Below the pieces are notes generated by a model. The model did not search any database and was not told where the DNA came from. It saw only the letters and a list, made by a program, of their open reading frames with translations. A stretch of DNA of 64,000 bases, taken from positions 20,403,001 to 20,467,000 of the forward strand of contig OY987265.1 in NCBI GenBank assembly GCA_963920665.1, given 5' to 3'. Origin of the DNA: Straminergon stramineum. Taxonomy: Eukaryota; Streptophyta; Bryopsida; Hypnales; Calliergonaceae. This document shows, piece after piece, positions 23,104 through 34,500 of the stretch (within the stretch, counting starts at the first letter, position 1; every line of letters begins with the position of its first letter). A program made the position numbers and the translations under genes.

Positions 23104-26100
23104 GATGCCTTCCACACCTATCAGCCCATTTCGGGGAAGAAGATTTATTTGGAAGACAATGGCATGGTGGAGGCTCTTGGCATGGGGGACATCCTAGTGG
23201 AGGTGCAAGTGGTGGGGAAGACCAAGAGGATTCAGATCTAGAAGGCCCTCCATGTCCCCAAGTTACATGCCAATTTGATTTCAATGAGCCAATTGTCTTT
23301 GGGAGGTTTGAAAGTGCATTTCAACATGGTGGTGTGTGTTGTGAGGGCACCTAGTGGCATTTTGATTGCATCAGCCCCTCGTGAGGGCAACTTGTACCAC
23401 TTCCATTTCACCAAGGTGAATGGCACTTCCATGGCTTGTGTGGCCCAAGGATCAGCTGATGAGGCCCTTGTGGAGCTTCAGCATAGGAGGCTTGGCCACT
23501 TAAATGTGAAGAGCATGAAGAGCCTCCAACACATTGTGAAGGGGTTGAACCTCTCTTCTTGCAAGCATGATTGGAGTTCTATGGTGTGCAAGGGGTGCAT
23601 TGAGGGGAAACAGGCAAGGCAACCCTTCCCCAAGGATGAGGCAACATGGGCTAGCAAGCCCTTGGAGCTTGTGCATTCCGATGTATGCGGGCCGATGAAG
23701 ACCACATCCATAGGAGGAGCAAGGTATTTTGTGACCTTCATTGATGATTTCTCACGCAAGATTTGGGTGTACATGCTGAAGTGCAAGAATGAGGTGTTTG
23801 GGCGTTTTGAGACTTGGAAGGCCCTTGTGGAGGCCCAATCCAAGTGCAAGGTGAAGGTGCTGCAGTTGGATAATGGAGGAGAATATGTATCCAAGGCCTT
23901 TGAGGCCTTCTTGAAGACCCATGGCATTGAGCACCACACTTCAGCACCTTACACTCCTCAACAAAACGGCATAGTGGAGCATGCCAATTGCACCATTGTG
24001 GAGATGGCAAGGGCCATGATTCATGGCCAAGGGTTGAAGCTTGAGCTTTGGGGGGAGGCGGTGTCCAATGCGGTGTATACAAGGAACCGGTGCCCCACAC
24101 AAGTCTTGACAAGCAAGACACCCTAAGAAGCTTGGAGTGGAATTAGGCCTCATGTATCTCACATGCACCTTTGGGTGCATTGCCTATGCTTTGGTGCCAA
24201 GTGCTAAGAGGACCAAGTTGGATGCCAAGGGCATCAAGTGTCTTTTCCTTGGTTATTGTGAGGGAACCAAGGCTTATAGGCTGATGTATGTGGAGACCAA
24301 GGCCATCATCAAGTGTCGTGATGTGACCTTCTTGGAGGATGGAGGAGTTGATCCCAAGCTCTTAGAGATTAGCCCAAGTGGGAGTAGTCGAGGACCAGCC
24401 CAAATGGTGGGCACAATTCCAAAAGTGCACATAGAAGAGGAAGGAGATGAAGAAGAGGAAGATGAAGACTTGGTGGAACCTAAGAAGAAGGTGGCCACAC
24501 CCCAAGTGAAGAGACCAACAGCCCCTTCTCCAAGTACTTCACCAAGGGTGCAAGAGCATGATTAGCCCTTGGAAGAGCAAGATCAGCCCATGAAGGAGCC
24601 ACATTATCCAACAAGGACCCACAAGCCCCTTGGAGATTGGTGGCTGAATCACATTCTTCCCCCCCCCAATATGAAGAACAAGCCAATGTGGCTTTCCTTG
24701 GAGATCCATCCACACTTGGAGAGGTGCTGCGTTGCGAAGATGCAAGCAAGTGGGAGTTGGCCATGTAAGAGAAGTACAAGGCCCTCATTGCCAAGGGAAC
24801 ATGGGAACTTGTAGCCCTTCCTTCCAAGAGATCAAGTGTGGGTTGCAAGTGGGTTTTCTCCACCAAGAGGGATGCTTTGGGGCAGATTGTGAGGTACAAG
24901 GCAAGGCTGGTTGCCAAGGGGTTCTCCCAAGTGGAAGAGGTGGACTTCAATGAGACATTTGCCCTCATTGCCAAGTTTAGCACCATTCGGTGCATTTTGG
25001 CTCTTGAGGCAACCATGGACTTGGAGATGCATCAAATGGATGTCAAGACGGATTTTCTCAACCCCAAGCTAGAGGAGGTCATCTACATGGATCAACCCCA
25101 AGGCTTTGTGCAAGAAGGACAAGAGCATCTCAAATGCAAGTTGAAGAAGGCCCTTCCCGGGCTAAAGCAATCCGGGAGAGCATGGTATCGAGATATTGAT
25201 GCCATGTTTGCAAAGAAGGGCTTCCAAAGAGGCCATGCTGATCACTCTTTGTACACCATGCAAAGTGGTGAGCATTTGATGATTGTGATTCTCTATGTGG
25301 ATGATCTGATCCTCCTTGCAAGTGATATGACCAAGATGCTTGAAGTGAAGGCTATGTTCCACAAGGAGTATGAGATGACGGATCTTGGAGAGTTGAGCTA
25401 TTGCCTTGGAGTGGAGTTCAAGAGGGATAGGGCTGCCCGCACTATGACCATGAGCCAACACAAGTACCTTGAAGAGATCTTGAAGCGGTTCAACATGGAG
25501 GAGTGCAAAGCCATAGGTACACCCCTTGACACTCATGAGAAGCTTCCCAAGCTCGCGGATGAAGAATTGGAGGAGGTGAGGGTTGAAATGCAAGGTGTGC
25601 CTTACAAGGCACCCGTGGGTTATTTGATGTATGCCATGGTAGCCACAAGGCCTGATTTGGCCTTCTCGGTGAGTGTTGTGAGCCAACACATGTCCAAGTA
25701 TGGCCCCAAGCATTGAACAGCTATCAAGAGGGTGATGAAGAACCTTCAAGGCACACTTGGATTGGAGTTGCAACTTGGAGGTGCCTATGTGAGCTTGCAT
25801 GGGTATTGTGATGTGGATTGGGTTGGTGATGAGGGGGATAGAAGATCCACCACCAGCTATGTGTTCAAGCTTGGAATAGGTGCCATTTCATGGAATTCCA
25901 AGAGGCATCCCACCATAGCTCTTTCTACACCGGAGGCGGAGTACATAGCCATGAGCCAATGCACCAAGGAGGCCATTTGGCTAAGGGAGCTCTTGGCTGA
26001 TGTTAGCCTTATGTAAGAGGAGAGTACACAAATTTTGTGTGACAACCAAGGTGCCATTGCTTTGGCCAAGAATCCCACCAACCACTCTCAGACAAAGCAC

Positions 26101-26346
26101 ATTGATGTGCAACACCATTTCATTCGTGATCGAGTGGAGGCTAAGGTAATTGAGCTCAAGTATGTGTCTACTCAAGCTACGGTTGTTGATGTGTTGACCA
26201 AGGCTCTTGGAAAGCCCCAATACCACAACTTGATTGAGAAGATGAGCCTTCGAGCCTTTGACCACTCTCAAAGTGGGAGTATTGAAGAACATGTGCATTC
26301 TAATGTAGATAGTGTACATACAACCCTAGGAGTAGCATTAGACTCT
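23104..26346 (+). pseudogene. copia pol (integrase, reverse transcriptase, RNase H), multiply broken
   Basis: Segments in order: the GAG-pre-integrase zinc region (HRRLGHLNVKSM ... CKGCIEGKQ, about 23485-23620); the integrase core with HSDVCGPM, LDNGGEYVS and PQQNGIVEH (Asp-Asp-Glu present); reverse transcriptase 24838-25716 with YVDDLILL; RNase H with GYCDVDW, STPEAEYIA and LCDNQGAI. In-frame stops lie near 23239, 24124, 24563, 24766, 25714 and 26014. Frameshifts lie near 24168 and in a C10 run near 24660. Several stops are one C-to-T or G-to-A change from a family codon (for example Trp to TGA at 25714), as expected from decay of methylated DNA. It cannot encode a working polyprotein. Confidence 0.92.
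26270..26279 (+). other. Polypurine tract of the copia element
   Basis: AAAGTGGGAG sits immediately before the 3' LTR, the usual place and sequence for a copia polypurine tract, which primes plus-strand DNA synthesis. Confidence 0.75.
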
Positions 26347-26521
26347 TAGTTAGGCTTAGAGTCCATTGGGTATTGTTTGTAGTCAAAGGCAACCCAAGGT
26401 AGTTAGTTATCCCACATGGTTTGTGGATAACTAGTGAAAGGCTTTTAGCTTATGTTCAGCCCACTCATAGGCCTTGGTATCTTCTACCATCTAAGTAAAG
26501 CCTTTTTCCATTCAAAACTCA
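26280..26521 (+). repeat. 3' LTR of the copia element
   Basis: It aligns end to end with the 5' LTR. The first dinucleotide is TA instead of TG, which would itself impair integration. Confidence 0.9.
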
Positions 26522-26615
26522 ATAGAGTGGTAGGGGCACGGACGGAAGATAGGACGCAGACGGAGGTCGGTTGGGGTACGGATGTAGGTTGGTAGAGGTG
26601 CAGACGAAAGATTGC
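26522..26615. repeat. Degenerate GC-rich minisatellite, right part
   Basis: It continues the array split by the copia insertion: GGGGCACGGACGG, GGACGCAGACGGAGG, GGGGTACGGATG. Confidence 0.65.
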
Positions 26616-26989
26616 AAGGACAAAATGACACTTTCATTTTAATTACTTTGAAGCACTAAATTTCTAAGTCCATACATTTTCAAGGGTGCCAAATGACTTC
26701 TCATTATATCCATGCAATTTTTCAATTTTCACTTAAATTGGGTGCTTCATACACATTCATAATTTCTTGTAAGTGATGCAATTGTTATAAGAAAAGAAAA
26801 ACTTGCATATTATAGGGATTAGAATAAGTCGTTAGTTTTATATACAATTTGGTATTCGGCAAATGCCAAGTACACATGATCCTCTTTCAAGATTAGAGCA
26901 AAATTGTCCTACTTGCCTTCAAGGTAACCACCACATGATGAACTTCAAAAACTAAGGACCAAAAAATACTATATATGATAACAACACTT

Positions 26990-28662
26990 AGGCATATTCC
27001 AACAGTGCGGTGCCTTCCTCAATGTATCTAGAACATCTGGCAGAGACGCCCTTTCTTCCACATCTTGTTTTTGGAGGCCTGCCAATTTCAACCTCAGGTT
27101 CTAGTATTGCTCTGGATTTTTCTTCGTAAAATAGTTTGGATCCCATTCTTCCTTTTAAATGTGAGCCACTATCCATCCTGTCGCATATGCATCTGTAGCC
27201 ATAGAGTATAGGTATTCTTGTTGCATGACCTTAAGCGAGTTCATTGAGCCTTCTTCTTCATATAGATAGAACAATTCTGGTGCCACAAACCTTCAAACAT
27301 CTTTCACCTTCTGAATCTCCTCCATGGACCGGTAACCATACCTCGATGGCTCTTTCTCTACAACTCGGCTAGAAATTCCCCAATCACAAAGCCCTATGTA
27401 TATTGTATTGTTTTTTCAAGTATTAAAATGGAGCAGAATATTGGATGTAGATATATCATTGTGAATATATTTCACATCATGGCATTTCCCCACAATAACG
27501 AGCAAAGATAGTGCTAAGCTCACTTGATTTCTACGATAAGTAGTAATCCACCCCAATTCCTCCATTGTCAATCATGTATCTCGTTGTTGCATAATTTCAT
27601 CCACATTCATTGATTCCTTCACTTTTGAATTGTATTTAGCCAAGAAAGAAATTAAAAATCCCCCATTCCACCAAAGTGTGTAACCTTCCATCGTTTTTGG
27701 ATGCAAGTACGAAAGTCTAATGATGCCTAGATGCTTCACCAAACACCCCCGTGCCTCATTTATGATTTCTTGACGCTTTTCCTTTTCATCTTTGGTATTC
27801 AAAGTCTTCCTTGCAAAAAAAATCTAATAGGGAATGTTTTTAAGTTTTGTAATCATCACCTTCTTGACACTCCCATATGCACCAGCAACTTTTTGGTCAA
27901 GCATTGGCACCACTTTTACAAAGCTTTCAAGCCACTTAAATGTTCCACTCATGCAGTGAGCCTCAATCTCATTTTCGATTGTTTGTTTCCATGGTGCTTG
28001 TTTTTCTTATACGAAGAAGAAAATCTTTGAGCCCAATCTTGGATCATCTTGATTTTGGAAGCAAACTCTCTATCCTGCATGTCCCAATTACTACCATCCT
28101 CTTTTTTATTGGCATGGTAACACCAATTTGCCACGATATTGGTGGTCAATGAAACCACATGTTTATCCAACCAGTCTGTGTGCAACCAATAATCCGAGTA
28201 ACTATTGAATCTCTCAGATGCTTCAAACTTTGACTCTAGCTCCTTCCGCAAGTCCTGTGTCAGTTTATAGTAACCTTCTTCGTCGTTGCTAAAATATTAC
28301 CTTGCCAACATTGAAAAACTTCTTCAACTATAGAATTGAGAAGCTATTGCCCTACTTTCAACCACATACTCATGCGGGGGTACATGCGGATTTAAGGTTT
28401 TTTTGTGCCTCTTCTATGATGATGAAGGATTCGATGAACCCAAGGCCATTGACACATCAATTGATGGAAGTACTTCTTCACCAAGGTCATCTAAATCCAC
28501 ATACATTGGTTGTTTCTCCGACGACCCACTCCCTTCTCTTGCCATGATAGAAATGAATTCCTTCAATGTTCTTGCTTTACAATTCCCACAATGCTCTTTC
28601 CAGTCTTTAGGGGGAAAAAAATCAAAACCCCTAGGTATGCTATAAGGGCCAAGCCCTACCAC
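26990..28662 (-). pseudogene. Protein kinase pseudogene
   Basis: Read on the minus strand, an N-terminal region of about 230 codons (28662 to ~27950) precedes a kinase domain in one shifted frame (27950-27000). Recognisable subdomains in order: Gly-rich loop GAYGSVKKV, Lys in FARKTLNTK, alpha-C Glu in IINEARG, catalytic loop HNDISTSNILL, DWG in IGLCDWGIS (usually DFG), APE motif in RFVAPELFYLY, and a subdomain XI-like ERASLPDVLDTL. The catalytic Asp and Asn are kept. Stops interrupt the domain after NIPY, MQQRDT, LHFNT and VKDV, and a frameshift separates it from the N-terminal part. Catalytic domain and upstream part have no visible introns. The family is a plant-type Ser/Thr kinase of unknown role. 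A TATA box lies upstream, so it was once a gene with its own promoter. Confidence 0.85.
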
Positions 28663-28753
28663 CCACCAAACTCACGCCACCTAGGCCGCTAAGCGAGCTA
28701 GTGTGTGAGGCATAGGGCGTGAACTTGGCAAATGAAAAAGGGAGAAGGGACAG

Positions 28754-28761
28754 TTTATATA
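28754..28761 (-). promoter_or_regulatory. TATA box of the kinase pseudogene
   Basis: TATATAAA on the minus strand, about 92 bases upstream of the first ATG (28662) and within a short GC-rich stretch. Confidence 0.6.
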
Positions 28762-28799
28762 GTCCCCACTCCACCTCCGTCCCCGCCCGTTCTCCGAAG

Positions 28800-29035
28800 C
28801 ATCCCCACGAGTTCCTATTCCATGATGATGTCCACACCCAGGATAGCAACGTCCACGCCTAATACGATGATGTCCACACCCATCCGCCTATACACCTCAG
28901 GGCTGCTTGCGCACCTCTGCCCCGCTTGTGTCATTGCCCTGACATCCACGCCTCGACACTACGTCCACGCCTGATTTCGATGAAGTCCACGCCTAGTATT
29001 TAATGACGTCCACGCTTGGGTCAATAATGTCCATA
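28800..29035 (-). repeat. Upstream array of GTGGACRTC motifs
   Basis: Eight copies of a motif of the type RGGCGTGGACGTC or GGGTGTGGACATC (minus strand) lie 40-280 bases upstream of the kinase TATA box, spaced irregularly. The core is the same as in the minisatellite at 20795-20920 and 26522-26615, but in the opposite orientation. It may be a promoter element array or a subterminal repeat of a mobile element. Confidence 0.65.
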
Positions 29036-29064
29036 CCTTGTGTTGCAGCCACCTGTCAATTGAC

Positions 29065-29072
29065 TATATAAA
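29065..29072 (+). promoter_or_regulatory. Isolated TATA box facing right
   Basis: TATATAAA (+) followed by a pyrimidine-rich stretch. A Met-Ala-Thr-Thr-Val-Ser frame starts at 29204 but ends soon after at a stop with no recognisable domain. It may be part of a decayed LTR, since ACACA then TGGCGACAACGG resembles an LTR end plus primer site. Confidence 0.3.
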
Positions 29073-29329
29073 GCCATCCTTGCCCCATTGCACACCGCCT
29101 CATATACTCTCAATTCATCCACTTCTTCATTGAGTTGGGTGTGGGCATTGTGTGGGGTCTACTTTTGCTTTCCACCTACCAATTTTTTCAACTTTCTTTA
29201 CACAATGGCGACAACGGTGTCGTATTGTAAATGTGTTCATTATGTGAAAATGCATAATTGTTTGTTAAATTGGAGGGGGTTTTTTTGTAGAGTTTCAAGA
29301 AACAAATAGGGTTATACTCCACTTGAACT

Positions 29330-29760
29330 CTTTTTTTTTACCTCTATTTGACAAACACTTAGTTCTTTGATTTCTATACTAGAGATATTTTAATATGTTA
29401 GTTAGTTAAGTTGAAGTTGTAAAAACAAAAGGTAAAGCTTGTTTTACCTTTTTCCTTATTTTTATTTTAATGAATTAGAAATCCACATAGATGATATGGA
29501 TAGACTTATCGAGAAGAGGAAGTGGCCCATGTGGGTATTATGGCCCATGTGGCTTCTTAGTGGCCAAAATCCACTAACTTGAGTGAATGGCATGGAGGTT
29601 GAGTTGGCGGATGAGGTTGAGGATCATCTTCTTCCTCCTCCTTGTTTTACTTAAGGAAGCCTTCACTTTGGGAGGGGATAGCACTTTGTACATGGAGAGT
29701 TTGGTAATGAGATTTTGAGAGCTTTTGTATCTTGTTTTTGTGTTTCCGAAAATCTATCAC
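29330..29760. other. AT-rich stretch before the 180-bp array
   Basis: No gene or RNA is seen. Confidence 0.5.
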
Positions 29761-30310
29761 TCATGAAATTTGGAGTTTGTATGTGTAAGTTATGATTTTG
29801 GGAGTGAAGTGTTGTGAAGCTGCCTCAAACTTTCAAGAGAGTGAGTTTTGAAAGGGTGTGAAATGTGTACAGTACTTTTTATTTGAGTGAAACTTGGGGA
29901 GCTTGTAGATGTTTATGTTAGCTTTCCAAAATGGGTTTATTTTCTTGATTTGAAGTTAGTATGAGAAAGTTATGGGCTTGAGAGTGAAAGGGTGAAGGGA
30001 TACTTTCAGGTTTCCAAGTGAGTGAGTTTTGAAAGGGTATGAAATGTGGACAGTACTTTGTATTTGAGTGAAACTTAGAGAGCTTGTAGATGTTCATGTT
30101 AACTTTCCAAAATGGGTTTAGTTTCTTGATTTGGAGGTAGTATGAGAAAGTTATGGGCTTGAGAGTGAAGTATAGGTGAGCTGCCTTTGAGTTGGGAAGG
30201 GTGAACTTTGACCGACCATAAAAGTCAGACAGTATCTTAGTTTTGAATGAATTTTGAAGGGGTTGTAGAACTTTTTGTTAGCTTTTCAGAGGCATATCAC
30301 ACTCTTAGTT
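29760..30310. repeat. ~180-bp tandem repeat, about three units
   Basis: Matching points at 29794, 29974 and 30155 (GGGCTTGAGAGTGAA and variants) are 180-181 bases apart. Within units, GAGTGAGTTTTGAAAGGGT, GAGCTTGTAGATGTT and TATGAGAAAGTTATGGG recur. The first two units are closest; the third has diverged at its end. Confidence 0.8.
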
Positions 30311-30600
30311 TGGAGTTGTATAGCGAACGTGGGACTCAATCAACTATCAGACACTTCTTCGAGAGGAGTTCATAAAGGATATGACTTTGTTTCCACAATT
30401 TTTTACCATGCATGGGGTATATTGAGACTCCATGGCATCTTTGGAGGGGTGTATGGAAGGGTGATAGTATTTGGTTCATATGGCATCATTGGGGGGGATT
30501 TATTGTTATGTTTGTGACTTTGGCCACGGGATCTTTCATTATTTGAACCACATCTAGTTGCAGCTAGAAGCCCCACGCTTTCCCAAGGCAAGGCCTCTCT

Positions 30601-31986
30601 ACTCGACAACGGTGCCGATGACGAAGGATGAACGAGACAAGACACGACAACGATAAGGGCAAAAACATCGAAACGGCTTCATATTCTCCGCAATCCGACA
30701 AAACTTGCCTTCAAGGGCTAGAAGGATGTTGCGACTCTAGTAACACCTTACAGCTCCAACCAGACTTCAAGAGCCCTTTACAACTTTCAGGGCTCACCAC
30801 GCTCCAAGACCGGTATCACTTAGGCCCAACTAACTAGCACTGGACATGCCACGCACTCATAGCATTAGTTCCCTTTTCCAACTTACATTGCTAAGTCCTC
30901 ATGCTCGTGACTTCTAGCACATCCCACTCATGGCACTTGGCATGGCACTTGGTGACACGGGGCGGAACTTCCATCTTACTGTACTAAGACTCATGGTGGC
31001 ACTACTCACCATGGTCCTAACCGCCCTTGATTGTCACCCCACTTCATACTAGGCCTGTTGTGCATTTGCTACTCTCACACCAACACTAATCAGGACTCAC
31101 AACTCGGGACACATTACCAAAGGCCTAGCAAGGAGTGAAACTCCAACCAACCGGTGCCTCGGAACACACACACAAGTGTCCCAAAGAACCTTGAAGCTAA
31201 TGGTGAAGTCACCACCCATGAGTCACCGAGACTCACCAAGGTTCCAAGAGTGAGTGAGGAGGGAGACCAACCCCTCCTATAGTACTCTCTATAGTCTTCG
31301 GTAGCCCCCCCCCCCCCCCCCTTGTAGATCAAAGGGACTTCCCAAACCCCCTTGGGTTTTGGAAGATCACCCGTTTCCAACCGAAATCTCCAAGTTCCTA
31401 CTCCATTTGGACTCTCGAACTTCTAATCAACGTATCTACGCAACGAGTAGATGTCGATGAACTATTCACTTATCCCATTTGGACAAGTGCTCACAAAGTT
31501 ATGGCCCTCCAAAGATTTGGGTTCACTAGGAGTGGCATCACGCCTTCATCACGACCCTTCTCTTGGCCATAATTTTTGGCTCATGTCTTATAACCTCGTA
31601 ATGCTTGGCATTATAGGTTCCTTGTCTTTGTAGTTTTTTCAATGATATGCTACATGCCATGCTTGGTTGAGTGATTCCTTAAGAACCCCTCACACCTAGC
31701 CTTTAAGTGTTCCGGCGCCACCGGGACACCCCCAACTTTCAACGGCCATAACTTCTAGTCCAAATCATGCATTCTTTGGAAGGTTAGAAGCATCTTCTCA
31801 AGAGCTTTCCAAGCATGTATGACATGCCACTATGCCCTTCATAACCAAGGCGCTATTATGCCCTGTTTGCTCGGGAGTCTCTCATTTCTCCCTTCCTAGC
31901 CTATTGTAAGGCTTGGGAAGTCATCCCCAAGGTCCCCCTTGCTCACTAAGGCACTTCGGGCACCCCAAGGAGATAAGGGTGTGACA
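30601..31986 (-). mobile_element. Probable Ty3-type LTR with primer site, minus orientation
   Basis: On the minus strand the block starts TGTCACACCCTTATC at 31986, a start common in plant Ty3 LTRs, and ends in CA at 30619. It is followed at once by CGGCACCGTTGTCGAG (30601-30618), which resembles a tRNA-Asp primer site (family form GGCGCCGTTGCCGGG) with a few transitions. That gives an LTR of 1,368 bp. No gag or pol follows, and a second LTR was not found. It is probably a truncated element. Confidence 0.4.
31305..31321. repeat. C17 homopolymer
   Basis: Seventeen consecutive C. It is prone to slippage and to G-quadruplex or i-motif formation on the respective strands. Confidence 0.95.
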
Positions 31987-33457
31987 GTAGTATTCATCTA
32001 CGCAATTATTTTAGCAACATCAACAAACCAAAATGTAGATTTGAAACGGTTAAGAGCAATATGAGTTAAAGGGGCTTCGAGTTGGTGATTAAGATAAAAC
32101 AGTGCTAAATTGATAAATTAGTTTACACGATCAATTGATTCAACCGATGCCCTCGCTATGGACACAAACTCCACAGGATAATCAAAGAAATCCATGACCG
32201 GTATTTTGAGATGTCAAAGTTGATGCTTCGGCACACTGAGGACAAGCACATGTCAATTGTTCGTGATAGTCGAGAGGTGTAGCAGAAAATTGATGCAATG
32301 ATGAGAGTGTGGCCAAGATGGCGACGGAATCGATAGACAACAATGTTGTGTTACTTGGATTGATGAGAAGAAAGTTGCATCCATGCAACAGGTCAACAAA
32401 GTCTTTACAATGACTACAAAACCCTGAATGTTACTCATGCAGACAAAATGTGGTACAATCTGAAATTCACACTTCACAGGGCGCTTATGCACATCAAGTG
32501 CATAGAATTAAACGAATAAGATAGCTTACATTTATCAAAGATTGCGCAGCTACAGCCAAAATCATTGTAACCCTAGCCTCCCCTCAGGTATGACACCGGA
32601 GGACTCTTTTGTCGCAAACTGCACTTCCAGAATTCAACCAAACCTGTCATATGTGAACAGGAATGTCATATAATGCCTCTCCACGAACAACATCTATCAC
32701 AGCCCTCAAGCTGCCTACTCAACATGGCAACTTCAACAGTAGTCATCATTTGTTGACTACTTTACTGTTCTACATGCAATGCTTATAAACACCAAGTGCG
32801 ATTGTACCCTAAGATACAAGAACATAGGTAAAGGGCCCTCCTTCTTGTACTATTTAACCTTAGAATCTCCCATTGGTTACTATGGAAATCATCCTTTTTG
32901 GAACCGTATGAATCATTTGTTCAATACAAATTGTTTACAATTTAAAACTTATGTTAAATTTATGTTAGAAACAAAAAATAGGAGAAATAATGTTTCATTT
33001 TTAGGCAAAATCTAACCTAATTTTTGTAATGGTTACTAGTACTAACACTAGTTCAAAAATAGGGCCAATAAAATTAAATGATATTGCTAATAATTTCTCA
33101 ATCTTAGAAATATAAGATTTGCCAAGCTTTGAATGAAGTTAAATAATAATTTTAGATATCGCTATGGATGAAAGTACTTACTTGGTGGATGGATTGGATG
33201 TTTGAAAATTCCAAAAATTGGATGATTATTCATACCACTTGCAATGCAAGTGGCATGTAATACTACTCAAAAGAAACAAGCATCTATATTACAAGAGGTT
33301 GTTGGCTTATAGCATTTGCATACTTTTCAAGGCAGCCACTTAAACTTCCTCATAATAAATTTTGGCAAGGCAAAGCCTCGATTCCTTTGGTCCAAAGCCA
33401 AACTAAATTTAACCTTGAAACATATGGGAGGCCAAAAAATAGCCTTTTGATGACATT
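31987..33457. other. Intergenic sequence, no gene recognised
   Basis: Moderately AT-rich, without a long frame, RNA gene or clear repeat. Confidence 0.5.
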
Positions 33458-33608
33458 CACTACAAAAAACAAGTGTCTTCAATGACTGTAACATAACATT
33501 GACTACAAAATGATTGCTTTGCAGACTTTTGTGGACTAGTCATTTATACCCTGCTCTACTTTGCAGTCATTGTGGACTAGTCACTTATACCCTTGATTTT
33601 TTGTAGTG
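33458..33608. mobile_element. CACTA-type MITE with ATT target duplication
   Basis: The ends are CACTACAAAAAAC and GATTTTTTGTAGTG; ATT flanks both sides. CACTACAA is the classical CACTA terminus. The interior holds two diverged copies of TTTTGTGGACTAGTCA and of TTATACCC. It is 151 bp and non-coding. Confidence 0.85.
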
Positions 33609-34314
33609 ATTTGGTGCCTCTACGAGACAAGAAATAATTTTTCATTCATTTTGGGGGAAGGAAGTGATTCAAAACTTTGGAACTTTATTGATTTACATCA
33701 TTGAGTTTAATTGAGTTCAAGACATTTTATTTTTTTTATAAATTTTAAACGGTGTCATTTATCAAAAAAATAATACAATGTCCAATGTATTTCAATATTG
33801 TGAGCTTTTTACCCCTAAAAAATTTGATTTTGACATTTGAAGCCATTTCTTTTGCTTTTGAGAAAAAGCAACAAAATGAAGCTCATACAATGTAGTTTTT
33901 ACACCCCTTGGAAATTTTGAAAAATTCATCATAATAAGCATTTTAGTGAAGTTTGAAGTTGAAAATCTTCTAACCACTTTTCTAAATATGGATTGATTAA
34001 AAAAATAGACCACAATGTTTTGCACTATAAAGTACTACTATTTTGAAAATATTTAATTTTTTTAGTATGATTTGTATTTGATATGAATTTTCTTCATTTT
34101 TCTTCAACAATTCATAGCAATTTGAATTTTTACAAAAAAAATTGAAAAAGTTATTGATAAAATATTAAACATAAGATTTCATCTCTAAAAAATTAAAAAT
34201 TAAAAATCCACTCATAAATAACAAAGAAATGGATGATACATAGTGAAGGACTTTCATATTTGACTACATAGTCACAAGTTCCATCCTTCATAGGTTAACC
34301 TTGTAACAACGCAA

Positions 34315-34500
34315 CAACCTAAAAGTGTCCAATGGACGACAAAGAATCCTTATATCCAAGACAAAAGTGCAAATGTTCATCCTTGGAATTTTGTATGACA
34401 AGGGGAGGTCTTATACAATAGTTTGACTTCCAATAAATGTTCTTGGAAACTTTTTAAGCAATGATTTCCACAATGACCAACTCATCCCTTAGGTTGGACA
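34315..34500 (-). repeat. Dispersed repeat family A, copy 3
   Basis: On the minus strand it reads AAGTCAAACTATTG, AAGACCTCCCCTTGTCA, TTGCACTTTTGTCTTGG and GGATTCTTTGTCGTCC, in the same order as copies 1 and 2. Confidence 0.65.

Larger units (their letters stand above)
20921..26521 (+). mobile_element. Ty1/copia LTR retrotransposon, complete in structure but coding-dead
   Basis: The 5.6 kb element has two 242-bp LTRs, an untranslated leader, gag, protease, integrase, reverse transcriptase and RNase H in the copia order (integrase before RT). About seven in-frame stops and two frameshifts break the polyprotein. It sits inside a GC-rich minisatellite. No perfect 5-bp target duplication is seen (GATCA before, ATAGA after), possibly because the flank is a decayed repeat. 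The LTRs differ at 13 positions by my count, nearly all transitions, so the insertion is not recent. Confidence 0.95.

Noticed and set aside
29204..29309. Gene start downstream of the TATA box at 29065
   Set aside because: The frame MATTVSYCKCVHYVK stops soon and has no domain; an LTR end with primer-site-like sequence is at least as likely.
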